The notes beneath the pieces are model-generated. The model saw nothing but the letters and a program-made list of their open reading frames with translations. It had not been told where the DNA came from and made no database searches. A stretch of DNA of 64,000 nt from Epiperipatus broadwayi (Eukaryota > Onychophora > Udeonychophora > Euonychophora > Peripatidae): positions 3,451,482 through 3,515,481 of the forward strand of contig JAQFVV010006309.1 in NCBI GenBank assembly GCA_028023455.1, given 5' to 3'. A program made the translations under genes and the position numbers. Shown piece by piece: positions 10,200 to 22,603 of this stretch (position 1 is its first letter; each line of letters starts with the position of its first letter).

Positions 10200-12400
10200 A
10201 TTAGTAGAAGAGGGATAGGCTGAACTTAAACTATTTACTTATATAAGAAATATTCAGTATCCTGAATGAATAGGCTTAAGTCCATGCATATAATTTATTT
10301 ATAAATAGTATTGCCTGTAACAGTGCTAAATAATCTTTTTCTGTAATTTTGCAGTTAATGATAATTCTTTAGATCAGATCTAATTTTTGATTTCGAATTT
10401 ATTTATATATTTTTTTATTTGTATGTAAAATAATACACTTCTTTTTCCCAAATATTTTTTTTTTATGTGTGTCATTAATAAAAGTGGTTTACAGAATTAT
10501 TTTTTTTATTGTCAAAAGTTATTTTTTCTTCTACACAATTGTATATTTTAAATCCTATTTTGTTTTTCTGATAAAACTGCTTTCATATTCAAATGCTAAT
10601 GTTTCTTTCTCTATGCATATTTCATAAACACTGTTATTTTGAATTATTTTGTTTTTATTTCTGAAAATAATTAATTATTCTAAATAATGTGATTCTTGAT
10701 CACATGATGTAGAATTATTGGTTGAATATTATTTGTAGTGCTAAATGTTAGTTTAGAGTGGTGTTCTATTGTGAAATTATTTGCCTTGTGGCATTTTTCA
10801 ATCTTATATTCTTTTATTTTCTAAAAAATAATATTTTTTTTTTTACTTTTTACTTCTCTATAAAAATGATTCCATCTTTTAATAAATTATTTTCAATTTA
10901 CCAGTTTTGAAAAAGTTTATACTTAGTACTGATTAAATAAATATCTGTTAAACTAAAATACATTTTAAACAGGTGTATCTTGCCCTAGTGTCATTGTAAT
11001 AAATGGAATAAAATTAAATAATTTTTTTATTTAAATATTGTCATAAATATCTTATCACATGGTTGTGAAACGTGGATTTTTAAATTAAAAATGAAATAGA
11101 GATAACAAATAACATACAAAATATATAAAGTTCACAAAAAACCCCATAAAAAATAATATTGTAAATTTTAAAGACCATAAAGTGAAGATGTGTTTAAAGA
11201 TATATCAAAAAGTAAAAGTCAATGGACTAGGATAATTCTGAATTTGGATATGAATAATAAAGAAATGTCATACTTTTCATTATTATTACGGAAATATTAA
11301 CAATAGATATTCAATAGTAAAAAATATACATTATTAATAAATGATGATGATGATGTATAAGTAAATATTTTACATATAGACATTAAAGCAGATTTGGATT
11401 ATCTGTTCTATAAATCTATAATCCTTAAATATTTATGAAAAGCTTGTCAGCTAGTTTAATTTCCTTCATTTTAAATGAAATTATTGGCATTCAAAGAGAT
11501 TCTATTTTCATTTCCATTATTTTTCTGACAACTGAAAATGACATAAAAAAAATGGTATGAATTGTATATTGAAATACATATTCTTTATCAGTGCTGAGCA
11601 GAGTTGAGTCTCTTAGCAAGTCTGAACATTTCCCATTATTAAATACTTTGTCAAAAAAAAAAAAAAAAGTTCTTTTTTTAGAATGTGTTTTATTTCTAAT
11701 CTGATGAAGTAGAATCGATTCTAATTCAAAATAATCTGTTTTTAATCAATAACTTCTTAAAGTTGCGTTTTTTTTCTCTAATTTTTTTTTTAATAATAAT
11801 AAACAGCAAGACCATCATTAAGAGATATATAATGCGTTTATTTTTTTAAAAAAAAAATTATTTATTCTCTATTCATTGTTTGTGTTAAAATATTCAAAAA
11901 ATTAAATTCTTTTCAATTGCTTTATGGATTGCATCAAATTTATTTTTTTATATGTGCATTTTATAAAATCTTATGAAATGCTTGTCGTTCACGAAATCAA
12001 TCATTCATATCCTTGGGTTAGCTGCGATATTTAGTCAAATTGTTTATATATCTTTATTCATACATTTCAAAAATGTGTGGTGGAATGAAAATTTTAAGTA
12101 TATTTTAAAAAGATGTTATATTTAGAAGAAAGCTGAAGTTGGGTTATTTCATACGCTGATGTTTAATTTGAAAAGATATATTAATCTTTAACTGAGACTT
12201 ACAATTTATATCTGGTTAGGCATAATCTCTGGTTTAATAAATGTTTAATAATAATCATTAATCTATTTATCAGAAATGATTGTTGCCAAAGTTATGATTG
12301 CAGAAAATATGTGTATGACAGAAAATGTGGGCTTGTTCTTAGTGGAAAATTGCTGTCTATCTCTTGTTCTATTCCTTTATACTTGATTTTTATACCATGT
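10200..12400. other. AT-rich stretch, nothing recognised
   Basis: About 2.2 kb with no supported gene. It holds short simple repeats only, such as (ATG)n at 11341-11355 and an A-run at about 11654-11668. Confidence 0.5.
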
Positions 12401-12403
12401 GTA

Positions 12404-12447
12404 CAATATTATTACTATTATTATTATTATCATCATCATCATCATCA
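12404..12447 (+). repeat. Trinucleotide microsatellite (TTA)n(TCA)n
   Basis: Imperfect TTA units followed by TCA units. A mirrored tract, GATGACGATGATGATTATTA, lies at 12911-12935, so the two flank the 12448-12910 block in inverted orientation. Confidence 0.9.
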
Positions 12448-12910
12448 GGTTTCAAAGGTAACTTTATTAAAAATCAATTGGTTACATTGGTTGTAGTTTA
12501 TACATAGTGTTATATAGTTATTCTATTACAGTCTGTATGTTTGAAAAAGTCTCTTTGCATCTCATCTCTCCTTGTGTGCCTTGTTCCTCGTATTTGACTC
12601 TCAATGTTCCATCTTGTTGCTTCTTACTTGTACCGTTTTTGTAACATTGAATTTTTATGCTTGCTTTTGTCTTTTTCTGTTATATCCTTTATTACAATGC
12701 AGCCTGTATTTTAAAGAGACCCCATTGCTGCAAAGATGTCAGGCGATGCAAGAAGGCTGTCTCTTTTATTTTTATAATTTGTTTTGTAGGTGTTGGGGTG
12801 TCTTTTTGTATTGTTTTCTAGGATAAAAGTGCATCTGTGCACCATAATGCATATAAGCTGAAAGTGGCTACCCTCATATTTGGAATTGCGTTTTTTTAAA
12901 AGTTTGCAGA
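12448..12910. other. GC-richer unclassified block between inverted microsatellites
   Basis: Noticeably richer in G+C than its surroundings (for example ACCCCATTGCTGCAAAGATG at about 12719). The longest frame (12572-12826, plus) is a Cys/Leu/Phe-rich product with no motif I recognise. It could be a 3' UTR fragment or the 3' part of an old mobile element. I cannot assign it. Confidence 0.4.
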
Positions 12911-12984
12911 TGACGATGATGATTATTATTATTAACTGAAACACACAAGCTTATTATATACCAGTGTCTATATATGTAATATAT

Positions 12985-13252
12985 TGGGTATATGAGCACA
13001 GACTTTCACATGACCCGCCACTCTCCACACTCTCATAACACTGATACACTTGAACACATATATGTTGAAAAGATAAATAATCACCAATATCCATATTTCA
13101 TGCTAAATCAGCAATCATCAGTTCGTCCAGATTACCATCTCTCCACATATATGCTATAAGTGCCCAGATATATATTAAGATAGTCAATCCTCATACTTTA
13201 ATGGACAGGCTTCAATCTATTCCACACTCCAACTCTTCAACCGTCCAACTGA
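12985..13252 (-). repeat. Dispersed repeat family A
   Basis: Landmarks in plus-strand order: AGCACAGACTTTCA, ATGTTGAAAAGATAAATAAT, TCAGCAATCATCAGTT, ATCTCTCCACATATAT, AATGGACAGGCTTCAATC and CAACTCTTCAACC. More diverged than the other copies. Confidence 0.75.
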
Positions 13253-13334
13253 TAGAGATTATATTATTATTATTAAGTTTAAACTCAACTATAACAATAT
13301 TTGTGTGATATATATAATTGCTATACAGATAAAT

Positions 13335-13720
13335 GCATTAATTCAGATTCCGAATCGGATCAAAGCCGAAGTTACTTTCTAGGGAAGCTGAACTGACGTG
13401 TGGCAGTTGAACGTCAGATTCTAGTGCATTATAAACTATAGTATCAGAATAAGTGCACCTCAAATGTATTCTTAATTGAGGTTTATTACCTAGTAAACAG
13501 TTCCCCAGACTGGTCTGCTTGCTATAATATGAAGAGACCCTTTTATTCAAGTGAGCAGAAGAGTGGCTTACGAGCCCTTTGGAACGCTTTGGTTCCCTCG
13601 AATACAAATGTCACAGTTGCCTAAACTTTCGAGGCATGACTTGATGTGGAAACAGTCCTGATGTAGGCCATTATAGATATAGCAAGGAGATATGCATATT
13701 TATGCTAACTAGCAACACAT
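13335..13720. other. GC-richer unclassified block
   Basis: A block with balanced base composition and several CpGs (for example GATTCCGAATCGGATC at 13347). The minus strand has an 89-codon open frame (13338-13607) of ordinary amino-acid composition, but I recognise no motif and see no splice context. It could be an exon relic or part of an unknown repeat. Confidence 0.35.
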
Positions 13721-13949
13721 TTGCAATGCTAAATTAATATTTTATAAATTAATTATGCCAAAATCTTAACTTTTTTCAGTGCTACTACCACTGGTCAGTT
13801 CATAAAGGAGATTATTAAGTCACATGATAAAGGCGATAATAAGAATATGATTTAAGGGTCTCTGCATAGCTTCTTAATCTTTAATTAAATGGAGTTATAG
13901 AAAAAGTTTAAATATTTATTAGAACTTATATGTCGTATAATTTACATCT

Positions 13950-14172
13950 AATATCAAACGAGCTGATTTTTAAATAATCTATGTCAAATATGGACTCTTA
14001 AATAGCTCACACAAAATATTGATTCTTAAATAAATTACTCAAATATTAATCTTAAATAACTCGTAAAATATCAATTTCAAAAACTTACGCAAATATGTGT
14101 TTTAAATAACATAGGCAAAATATTTTTATTTTAAAAAACTTGCACAAAAGATGGCATTTTAAATAACTTATT
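13950..14172 (+). repeat. Degenerate minisatellite, ~28 bp units
   Basis: Seven or so diverged units of the form TTAAATAACTC(A/G)CACAAAATATTGATTC. Example units: TTAAATAGCTCACACAAAAT, TTAAATAAATTACTCAAATA, TTAAATAACTCGTAAAATAT and TTAAATAACATAGGCAAAAT. Spacing varies from about 25 to 30 bp. Confidence 0.7.
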
Positions 14173-14640
14173 TTGGGCATTATAAGTAATTGATTCACTC
14201 TAGCATAAATAATAGTTTGATTTCAGAAGGGAGTTTTGTCTATATTCTTTATATTACAATAATCTGATATAATAAAAAGTGATTACTCACCCCTCCCCTG
14301 GTAATTTATTAAACACACAAAACTCCATTCTGATTAACATAGCATAAATTAATAAACATGAACTTAAAACTAAACATAGATGGCATAAGAATAAATTGCA
14401 GAAAACAATAAAGTTATAATTTTAGAAATGAGAATTTGTTTGAATGGTTTTATAGAAACTAAATATTTATGCTTACTTAAAATATTAATGATCAAGTAAG
14501 AATTTTGAGAGTGCTCTAAGATTTAAATAAATTTAATATAAACAGTTTAGTTTAGTATTTAAATGGTATAATTAATTATGAGATTGATTAGTTAGCTAAC
14601 TTTTAATTTAGAATGGGTTTAGTAAGGGAATTAAATATTC
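14173..14640. other. AT-rich stretch, nothing recognised
   Basis: No supported feature. Confidence 0.5.
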
Positions 14641-15310
14641 TGCAGAATGATTTACCGGTAATCTTGGTAGTGAGCCTTTCAAGGCATCTTTCTTTAATGT
14701 GCTTCTTCTATCAAATCAGGCTGTGGCTTTTCTAGGTTTGAGTCTGGATGTAGCTTTGTAAATTTACTTGGTAGCAGCTTTCCTCCATCACTTCATTCAA
14801 AGAACTCTGGCATTTCAGGTGTAGCTATTTTCTCCATCACAGGCTGGGTTCGGCTGAGGTTGATGATTTTCTTATTGGTAGCAGCTTGTCTGGGACAAGT
14901 TAACAGCTGTCTCTTGTCTGTAGCCAACAGTCATCATTTGAACACTTTGGTAATGGATTTCTAGGATTTAGCTTGCCAAATTAATGCAGGAACGGCTTTT
15001 TTTATATTTTTGGCACTGGTCTTTCAGGAAAATATCAGCAGCAACAACAACTTTTTTCAACAGCAATAACCAAGAATAATTTTCAAGCAGCAACAACCAA
15101 GAAGAAAAATATTGATGGCTACCACAGACCTTTTTTATATTCTACTTTTGACAGTAGATCTCTCCTCCTTTTACTTTTGCCACATTACCTGATTCCTGGT
15201 TCGAACTGTGCCTTTAACTAAATATCCACTTAGTAAAATATTTGCTACAGTTAAATCTGGACTTAAAAGTTCTATTATTTCAATTTGCACCAAATCTACA
15301 ACTAGGGATA
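14641..15310. other. GC-richer unclassified block with internal echoes
   Basis: Short phrases repeat within it: GGTAGCAGCTT (14770, 14877), GTAGCT with TTTC and CTCCATCAC (about 14780-14840), and a CAGCAACAACAA-type tract at 15030-15100. All frames carry stops. It may be part of an old mobile element; no family recognised. Confidence 0.35.
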
Positions 15311-16240
15311 AAAGATATATTCCCTAGAGTTTTCCAATTTGCATCTTAGCTATAGTTTTGCAAAGCACTTAGTGTGAAATTTATACCTGACTGAATTTTA
15401 TAATTTGTCTTAGTTATAATTTTAAATGGGTCAAGTTTTAGCCAAAGATTTATTTTTAGATGAAATGTTAAAATCTGTAAACAAATTACCGGCTTGTGTA
15501 ATTTTAAACAAACAATAGAACTGAAAGTTATTTAACTTGAAAATTATTTAAAATGAATATTGAAACTTAAATAAGTAATTTTATAAATTTAAACTTATTA
15601 TTCTGTTATATATATAAATTCTAAATATACACCGTTATGTTTACTTCAGTTTTAACAAATGCAAACGAATATGCGCATATATAAATATTTAAGACTGCAT
15701 TTTTATATTATAATTAACAAAGTGATTCTACACGCACATACTCGGCAATATTATAAGCACATTCAAAGTTTTAAATTAAAGAAACACACGCAATCTGAAT
15801 GAAACGAAATACACTATTCTAGAATATAATAGGTGAAACAGATCTAACTGTTTCAACACTAGTCTACTGTTTAGAAGTGACTAGCTCATCCAAAGAGTCC
15901 ATCAGCTTGCTGAAAAATTAATTTATATGCATACTGTGTTATCTATATGCAGAGAATCAAGATAAAGTGATTGTATTATATATGAAGTACAGCTGGTAAG
16001 TAATGTTATATATATTGAGAATGATAGTGATTTTTAACTAACAAATTTTAAAAGTAAATGACTTTTGTCAAGTAAATAATTTTTGCTTGAATTAAGTCTA
16101 AAAAACAAATGATTGATACATAGATAAATTTATTTTGAAAAAGAATGTAAACTCCAAAAAAAGTTTTAGATTAGTGAACAAAAAATAATTTGCTAGAATT
16201 TTTTTTTAAGAGAAGAAAAAAAAATGTTTTATTATTTTTG
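15311..16240. other. AT-rich stretch, nothing recognised
   Basis: No supported feature. Confidence 0.45.
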
Positions 16241-16242
16241 TT

Positions 16243-16628
16243 TAATAAATTTGATATATTTACATTTGTTACTATCCTTTCATTAGATTTAAAAATTGCT
16301 GCATAGTAAATTGTAAGATTTCACATTGTTTATTTATATATAATATTTAGTGAATTAAATGTGAAGGTATTTTAAGTTTCACACTCGTAGTTCGAAATGT
16401 TTGAGCCTGGCTTATTTATATATAAATTGAGTCATAGAAGGAGGTGGGTGCCATCTTTTTCTTATAGTTCTGACTTGTGTTTTAGAATTAAGAGGTCCAC
16501 ATGCAGTTATTATTACATCTGATTGGCTGTATGTTGGCATGTTTAAGGCGCAGGTTTTGAAGGTTTAGGCCTTTCATGTTATTATAATATTATTTGCTTG
16601 TGCTTAATAAATTTGATATATTTACATT
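16243..16628 (+). repeat. Segment bounded by a 24 bp direct repeat
   Basis: TAATAAATTTGATATATTTA followed by CATT occurs at 16243-16266 and again at 16605-16628, with extra similarity upstream (TATTATTT..GTTTAATAA against TATTATTTGCTTGTGCTTAA). The ~340 bp between holds a modestly GC-richer stretch (16440-16560). It could be a local duplication or the footprint of an insertion. Confidence 0.55.
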
Positions 16629-16629
16629 A

Positions 16630-19600
16630 GATAATGAATAAATTAATAACTGATTCATATTATTTTTAAATTATTATATAGCACATCTGAATGCTTATAT
16701 ATATATATGTGCATTTTATGTTTTTTGACTTTGAATTAATTGTATATTAAAAAAATGTAATATGATTTATTAGGTTTTTTTTTTTTTATAAATGCCAGTG
16801 TGTGCACCCAGTTCCATACTCACACACATATATGTTAAATTAGTCATTATTTATGACTAATCACTTTTTAAAAGTGATAGCTTTTTTTATCATTATATGA
16901 CAATTCCTATATGTGACAATGTCTGTGTGCTTTTTTATGTAGATGAGTGTCATGTTGATACATATATGTTAAATCAGTCATTATAATTATAAAAATGAAA
17001 TTTATTCATAGGTTCATGACAATTCAAATGCTGATACATAGGTGTTTTGTGGAAACCTATTGGAACATAGATGTAAATTACAATGTAACAATGGATTTTT
17101 CAGTATATTAATCAAAATCAGAGGTTTAATTTAAATGTATAGCCATATTGAGCAGATTTTAATTTAATTGTATTAATAAATTTATATTCCACTGTTTAAA
17201 GTTATTCCAGTGAATTTACTCAGTCCTAAGTAATATAATTGTTATATGTTGCATTATAGTTCTTGTTCACAATATCAGTTATAGAGCTTAGTTCTCTGAG
17301 CTAGATTTATGCAGCATTGTCTGTTATACAAAAGGGGTTTATATTTAGTGTTTATGGATATCTAGTTGATGATCTGCGATTGGCACAAAGGGGATATCCT
17401 TGTAAGTTCATTCACTACATTTTTATTTAGTTTAGTATTTATTAGAAATTAAGTTTATACTTAGCCAGTATACTAAAGATACTAAATTGCCAAAGCATTG
17501 ATGATGATTAGAATGTTTTAGTATCTCAGTATTATTTTTTTACTGTTGTAATTTTTTGAATTAGCATTTAAGTTTGTGCATCCATATTATTGTCTAATTA
17601 ATCTGCCCCAAGCTGGCAAGGACTAAATATTTAGCCTGGTCTATAGTAGACCCATTTCAAATCCAGTCACAAGGTTGACTATTGATTTATTTTTATTGTT
17701 GATCATTCATAATGGTAAATGATTATTCCTATCTGTAATGTTGGTTAACTTATACTTATAGTTTTGGTGTGTTTCTCTCATGCTCATTCCTCAGATTTAT
17801 TTATTTGTATTTAATTTTATATTTAAATTTTGTAGTAACTAAGGTTGATGATGATGGTTGCAATCAACACAGGCACACTCCATGAATTTGTACCATTACA
17901 ATATATATATATTGTAATCTTCCAAACATAACTAATTATAATATATCAGATTCTTATGTTAACTTAAATCTTAGGTTTAATTTTATTTGAAAATTTAAAA
18001 TGTAGGTTCTTCTTGACAATTTTAAAATCTAATATCAGATTCTAAAATGTTTATATCTCAGGGTTCAAAATTAAAATGCATTTGGAACAAGAAAAATGAT
18101 AATGGTAATACACCTTAAATTTCTAAAATATGACAGTTATTCAAGTTATATTCTAAATATTTTATATTCTTCTCTTAGCCTTGTCATTAAACATTTGTAT
18201 TTTAAGTAAGCAGAAATGTGAATACATAATAATGAAGTATTTAAATACTTAAATAACATATGGCTAACAAATTAAGACCTTTCTAAATATTTTGAAATTC
18301 TTTAAGTATAACTATTTCATTTCTACCACTTATAAACATTTCTAAAATTTTATTTTTTCTGATACAACTTTTAATAAGTACTCATATGGGATAACGCAGT
18401 AGATAGGAAGGGTATATTTTATACTGCCATCAATATTACAAATGCATTTGGAATAAAGCAAAGAAATATAATAGTTATCTTCTTATAATGTAGGTAAAAA
18501 TGAATAGTAAGTAAAACATAAATAAATTCTATGTGACCATTTGAAATTTTACTCTTCTAAAATAATAATAAAATTTTATTAAATAAGATTTTCTGAGTAA
18601 AGAAGGTGATGATGTAACAATGATAGCGAAAGAGAAATGTATTTAATTAATAATAAAAAATATTTATTTACACTATGAGATAATACTTATACAATAAAAT
18701 ATTTATTTACAATAAACATTTTTAAATTTAATAAATTAGACTAGCAAAGTATTAATAAACTTTACATATAAATATCTTTTTCCATAAAAATATTCCTAAA
18801 GAATTTACTATAAAAACAATTATCATCATCCAAAAGTTCTCACAATCATCTAATCGAGTCTTTACATACAGAGTAAATTAATACACCTATATGCCTATAT
18901 TCAGTCCACTAATAAGATATTATATACTTTATATAGTTCCATGAATAAAGATAATATTTATAAATAACAACAACTGCAAAGCTTACAAAAGTGAAAAAGC
19001 ACACCTCATAAGTGACAATTACAAAATAATAGTTAAAAATTATTGAGATCTCTGAATTAGTCACATTAAGATTTGTCAGGTGTCAAACATGTATCTATAG
19101 AATGAACATTAAGTAAACTTTTTTTTAGTTTCACCCATTGAATGAGATTTTTTTTAATAATTTGTTTGTACTTATAAAAAACTGTTTTTTATTACAGTAT
19201 TACTTTACAAGATCTAGGCTTACTTTTTATTTTTATATTCAAAGGTCCAATGCACCACATTTAGTCCCCAATGTGTTGTGTTTTCCACCTGCACCATAGG
19301 AAGCCATCTCTAAAATATCTCATGCACTACAAATACAGATAGCTGTATAAACTCATAAATTTAAAAGTTATATGTATGCATTTGTGAACTAACATGAAAA
19401 AAAAAAAAAAATAGAATAAATTATATACTTTAAATAACAAAACTTATACACTTCATTGCACAGTAGTTAGCCATTCAACTTTAAACAAAACTCAGAAGTT
19501 TGGTCTATTGTCAATTCAAGCAGTTGTTTATTTATTGTTCAATAAATGTTTATTTTATTTTGAATTGCTGTCTTCTCACCTTGGGGAGATACGTCACACT

Positions 19601-20390
19601 AACGCAGTCTAGAGTGAAAGAGAGAAAAAAGAAATGCATGTAGGCAAATATGGATTTGCAAAAACTAAACCAACAATTGTTCTCTAAATTATATATTTTC
19701 TATTACTATTATATTTTTGTGAAAAATAAATTTCAAAACCAAAAAGTAGCCCAATTTTTATATTTTTAATTGTACCATATTTCTATAGAGGGAAGCACAA
19801 AATGGGAATGTGTTAAACTTTTTTTTTTTTTTTTTAGAAGTTATTAATACTGTATTTCTTTAAATAATTTGAAGGTCTTTTTTTATTTTTTTTTAATGAG
19901 GGTGAGGGACAGGAAGAATTGATTTTCAAGTTCATACTCTTTAAGTATCATGACATTTGGGGGAAATGTAATGTTTTAAAACTTTTTTTTTTAACTTTAT
20001 TTATAAATTAAATCTGCGAGCGTTTTGCGAATGAATTTTAGATTATTATTTTTTATAAAGGTAGATTAATAGAAAAGTTAAAATTATGTTAATCTTTACA
20101 TGTTTTATACCTATGTTTGTTTCTAGGCTGAATAACTAATAGATAGATTATTGTAACTGAATGGCAATATCCTGATCATCCTTAGGGATAGTTTGTTATT
20201 ATTGGTCTTCCCTTAATACACTTTATTTTAGTACGTTAGTTTTAAAACTGCATCATATCTTTATTGAGATCTATACCAAAAAGATGCAGTATAATTTTTT
20301 TATTTTTTTACATTGCTGGGTAAAGTAAGTAAACATATATATATGTACATACACACAAATGCTTATAGACTCATGTGTATAAAGATATAT
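16630..20390. other. Long AT-rich stretch, nothing recognised
   Basis: About 3.7 kb without a supported gene. The only structures I noted are a perfect small palindrome at 17902-17925 (ATTACAATATATATATTGTA...) and homopolymer runs near 19390 and 19817. Confidence 0.5.
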
Positions 20391-20394
20391 AAGT

Positions 20395-20535
20395 ACGTCC
20401 ATCACTTTACCTTCTCTTTCCATTCCCCGCCCTAAGTTTTCCCATATTCTTTTCTATCCTGCTCCATCCCATTTCCACAACATAATCTTTGTCCACTCCA
20501 TAGCCTTTATATCTAAAAACCCCTTATCTTTTACC
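20395..20535 (-). repeat. Dispersed repeat family I
   Basis: The reverse complement reads AAAGATAAGGGG, TTAGATATAAAGGC, GACAAAGATTATGTTGTGGA and AATGGGATGGAGCAG. It matches the plus-strand copy at 45115-45235 with few differences. Here it abuts the foldback at 20538. Identity unknown. Confidence 0.75.
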
Positions 20536-20537
20536 AA

Positions 20538-21222
20538 ACTACCAGTGCAAGCTTTCATAATCAATGGATGCAGGAAGGTTTGTGCATAAAATCCCTATTT
20601 AGTGCCACTATCCATCCAACATTCCCAGACTAATTTTTAGCTTGTGGCTTTCATCAGTGAGAAGCTTTGGATTGAGAGCACTGCACCTAGACCAGATCTA
20701 ATGCAACCATCCAGCAGCCACCTTTTATCTATTTAGTTAACTATAAAGCTAGGAGCCCAAAATGAAAACCCAATAATGTTTCCAACCCAACATCATTTGC
20801 TTGTGCAGTCATATAGATCTGAACTCAGTTCAGCATCTGTATGTTTTGGTGTCTTTGATTTTTCAAAAAGCAGAATCACCATAGTCACCAAAGCATATAG
20901 ATGCTGAACTGAGTTTCAGATCTATATGACTGTACAAACAAATGATTTTGGGTTGAAAACATTATGGTGTTTTCATCTTGGGTTCCTGGCTTTATAGTTA
21001 ACCAAATAAGTAAAAAGTGGCCGCTGGAGGATTACCTAAAACCTAAGGTCTAGATGCAATGCTCTTAATTCAAAGCTCCTTACTGATGAATGCTGCAAAC
21101 TAGAAACTAGTCTGAGGATGTTGGATGGGTAGGCACTAGATAGGGATTTTATGCACAACCCTTCCTGCATCCATTGGTTACAAAGGCTTGCACTTGGTAA
21201 CACTACTATATGGAAAGTTTGG
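20538..21222. mobile_element. Large foldback element, family B (~680 bp palindrome)
   Basis: Two arms of about 310 bp are inverted around a ~34 bp loop at 20852-20885. Inner ends: CAGTTCAGCATCTGTATG...TTTTGGTG (20826-20851) against CACCAAAGCATATAGATGCT (20886). Outer ends: AGTGCAAGC (20543) against GCTTGCACTT (21185). Arms differ by scattered mismatches and small indels, so it is not an assembly duplicate. No protein frame. A solo arm lies at 8722-8835 and a shortened palindrome at 54193-54372. The terminal sequence appears to include CCATA(T/C)AGTAGTG. Confidence 0.9.
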
Positions 21223-21789
21223 TATTCTTATTAACAGCATGTGTAAGCTTATGAAATAGTGATCATGAGGGGGAAAAGTACTGATACAATAGTATATTCA
21301 TACATACCAGGGATAGCAGCAAGATATGGAAAATCTGCAATCAATATAACTATTTGTTGTTCAACACCTTAAGTTTTTAGTCGATGTTCTTTTATTCATA
21401 AAGGAATAAATATATACACACACACTTTCCCTGTCTAAAATGATTGATTTTATGTTTAATAAGAAAATGTGATTAAATAAAGTATTTACTTTACTTCCTT
21501 AATCATAGAGACAAATTACTACGCAAATGCATATCAGTAATTCTAATTAGATCAGTTTTATTAATTCATTTTCTGTATAATTAATCAATGTAAATACTTC
21601 GTAATGTTTACTCTTTGAAAAAAATGTTAAACTCTTTCATAAATTATGAATGTAATTTTAACAGTTTTTTTTTATATAGTAAAATATTAAAGGAATAGAG
21701 AAAAAGATAAGTGTTGGCTTAAAATATCTGTTCTTTTTAGACGTAAACATTGCAGCTTTGATTTAATTTTTTCTATTATTTTTTTAATG

Positions 21790-21916
21790 GCAGCTTCGCT
21801 ATCTTTTTTTCTTTCTTTTTTTTAAGTGTCATAGCATCGGCCGGGACGCGAACCCGCAACCCGGGCAACTGCCTGCAAGTGCAAGGCAGACGCGCTGACC
21901 TCTCGACCACCAATGC
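21790..21916 (-). mobile_element. Very short tRNA-derived SINE (tRNA-Gly-like head plus A-rich tail)
   Basis: On the minus strand 21916-21834 gives a tRNA-like fold: acceptor GCATTGG pairs with CCGATGC (one G-U), a D-arm region GTCGAGAGGTCAGC, an anticodon-arm region CTGCCT...AGGCAG, and a T-arm region GCGGGTTCGCGTCCC with a B-box. The anticodon loop is 9 nt and the T stem has a mismatch, so it is not a working tRNA. It is followed by TATGACACTT and an A-rich tail. The copy at 29929 has the same tail start (TTTGACAT plus A's). Confidence 0.72.
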
Positions 21917-22330
21917 AAGACATTTTTTTCTTTTTAAAAATTATATTGCAGCTCTTTTCATTGATTCATTCTGTCATAAAAATGAAGGGGGGGGGGTGTT
22001 TGTTTTTAATAGTCTGTAATCAGTTATTTTTTAAAAAACTGATTTGAATCATTAAGCTAACAAATATGTTATATATTTTATTTTATTTATGTTCTAAGAT
22101 TTGAGAGATCTTAGTAATGATACATTTTTTTATTAAATAACATTTTTTTTTTAATAAAATATTTTTTTTTATCTATCATTACTTAAAATATCAGTAATAA
22201 GGCGTTCTGGAGGACTAAGATGTCATTATTTAAAAGAAATAATATTTATTTTAAAGTCTGGAATAAAAAATATTACCATTTATTGCATTACTGGGAAAAT
22301 TTTAAATTATAATTTATATTATGTCGTCGT

Positions 22331-22603
22331 GAATTCTTATAAACTTGTTATAATAGAGTTGATATGAAAAAAGTAGCAATTGAAATTCAAAAGTTTTATA
22401 ATGAACTGAACAAGTTTTTGGCAGATTACTGGCAGAATCATACTGCTATATAAGTAGGCATACTTATAACTGCTAAACTTTAGACAACACTTCCATTCTG
22501 GTAGTAATCTGCCGAAAACTTGCTCAGTGCATTAGTAAACAGTAGAATTTCAATTGTTACCTTTTTTATAATAACTCGATCATAAAGAGTTTATAAGAAT
22601 TAC
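22331..22603. mobile_element. Foldback element, ~270 bp
   Basis: The left arm GAATTCTTATAAACTTGTTA (22331), CAATTGAAATTC and GGCAGATTACT (22421) is mirrored by AGTAATCTGCC (22502), GAATTTCAATTG and GAGTTTATAAGAATTAC (to 22603). The loop (~22440-22490) is unrelated sequence. No coding capacity. Confidence 0.88.

Noticed and set aside
12572-12826. 84-codon Cys/Phe/Leu-rich frame, possible membrane protein
   Set aside because: No recognised motif, no conserved context, and an overlapping opposite-strand frame; kept only as an unclassified block.
13338-13607. 89-codon minus-strand frame as a gene
   Set aside because: Composition is acceptable but no motif, splice signal or repeat copy supports it.
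21834-21916. Functional tRNA gene
   Set aside because: The anticodon loop is 9 nt and the T stem is mismatched, and an A-rich tail follows; better explained as a SINE or retropseudogene.
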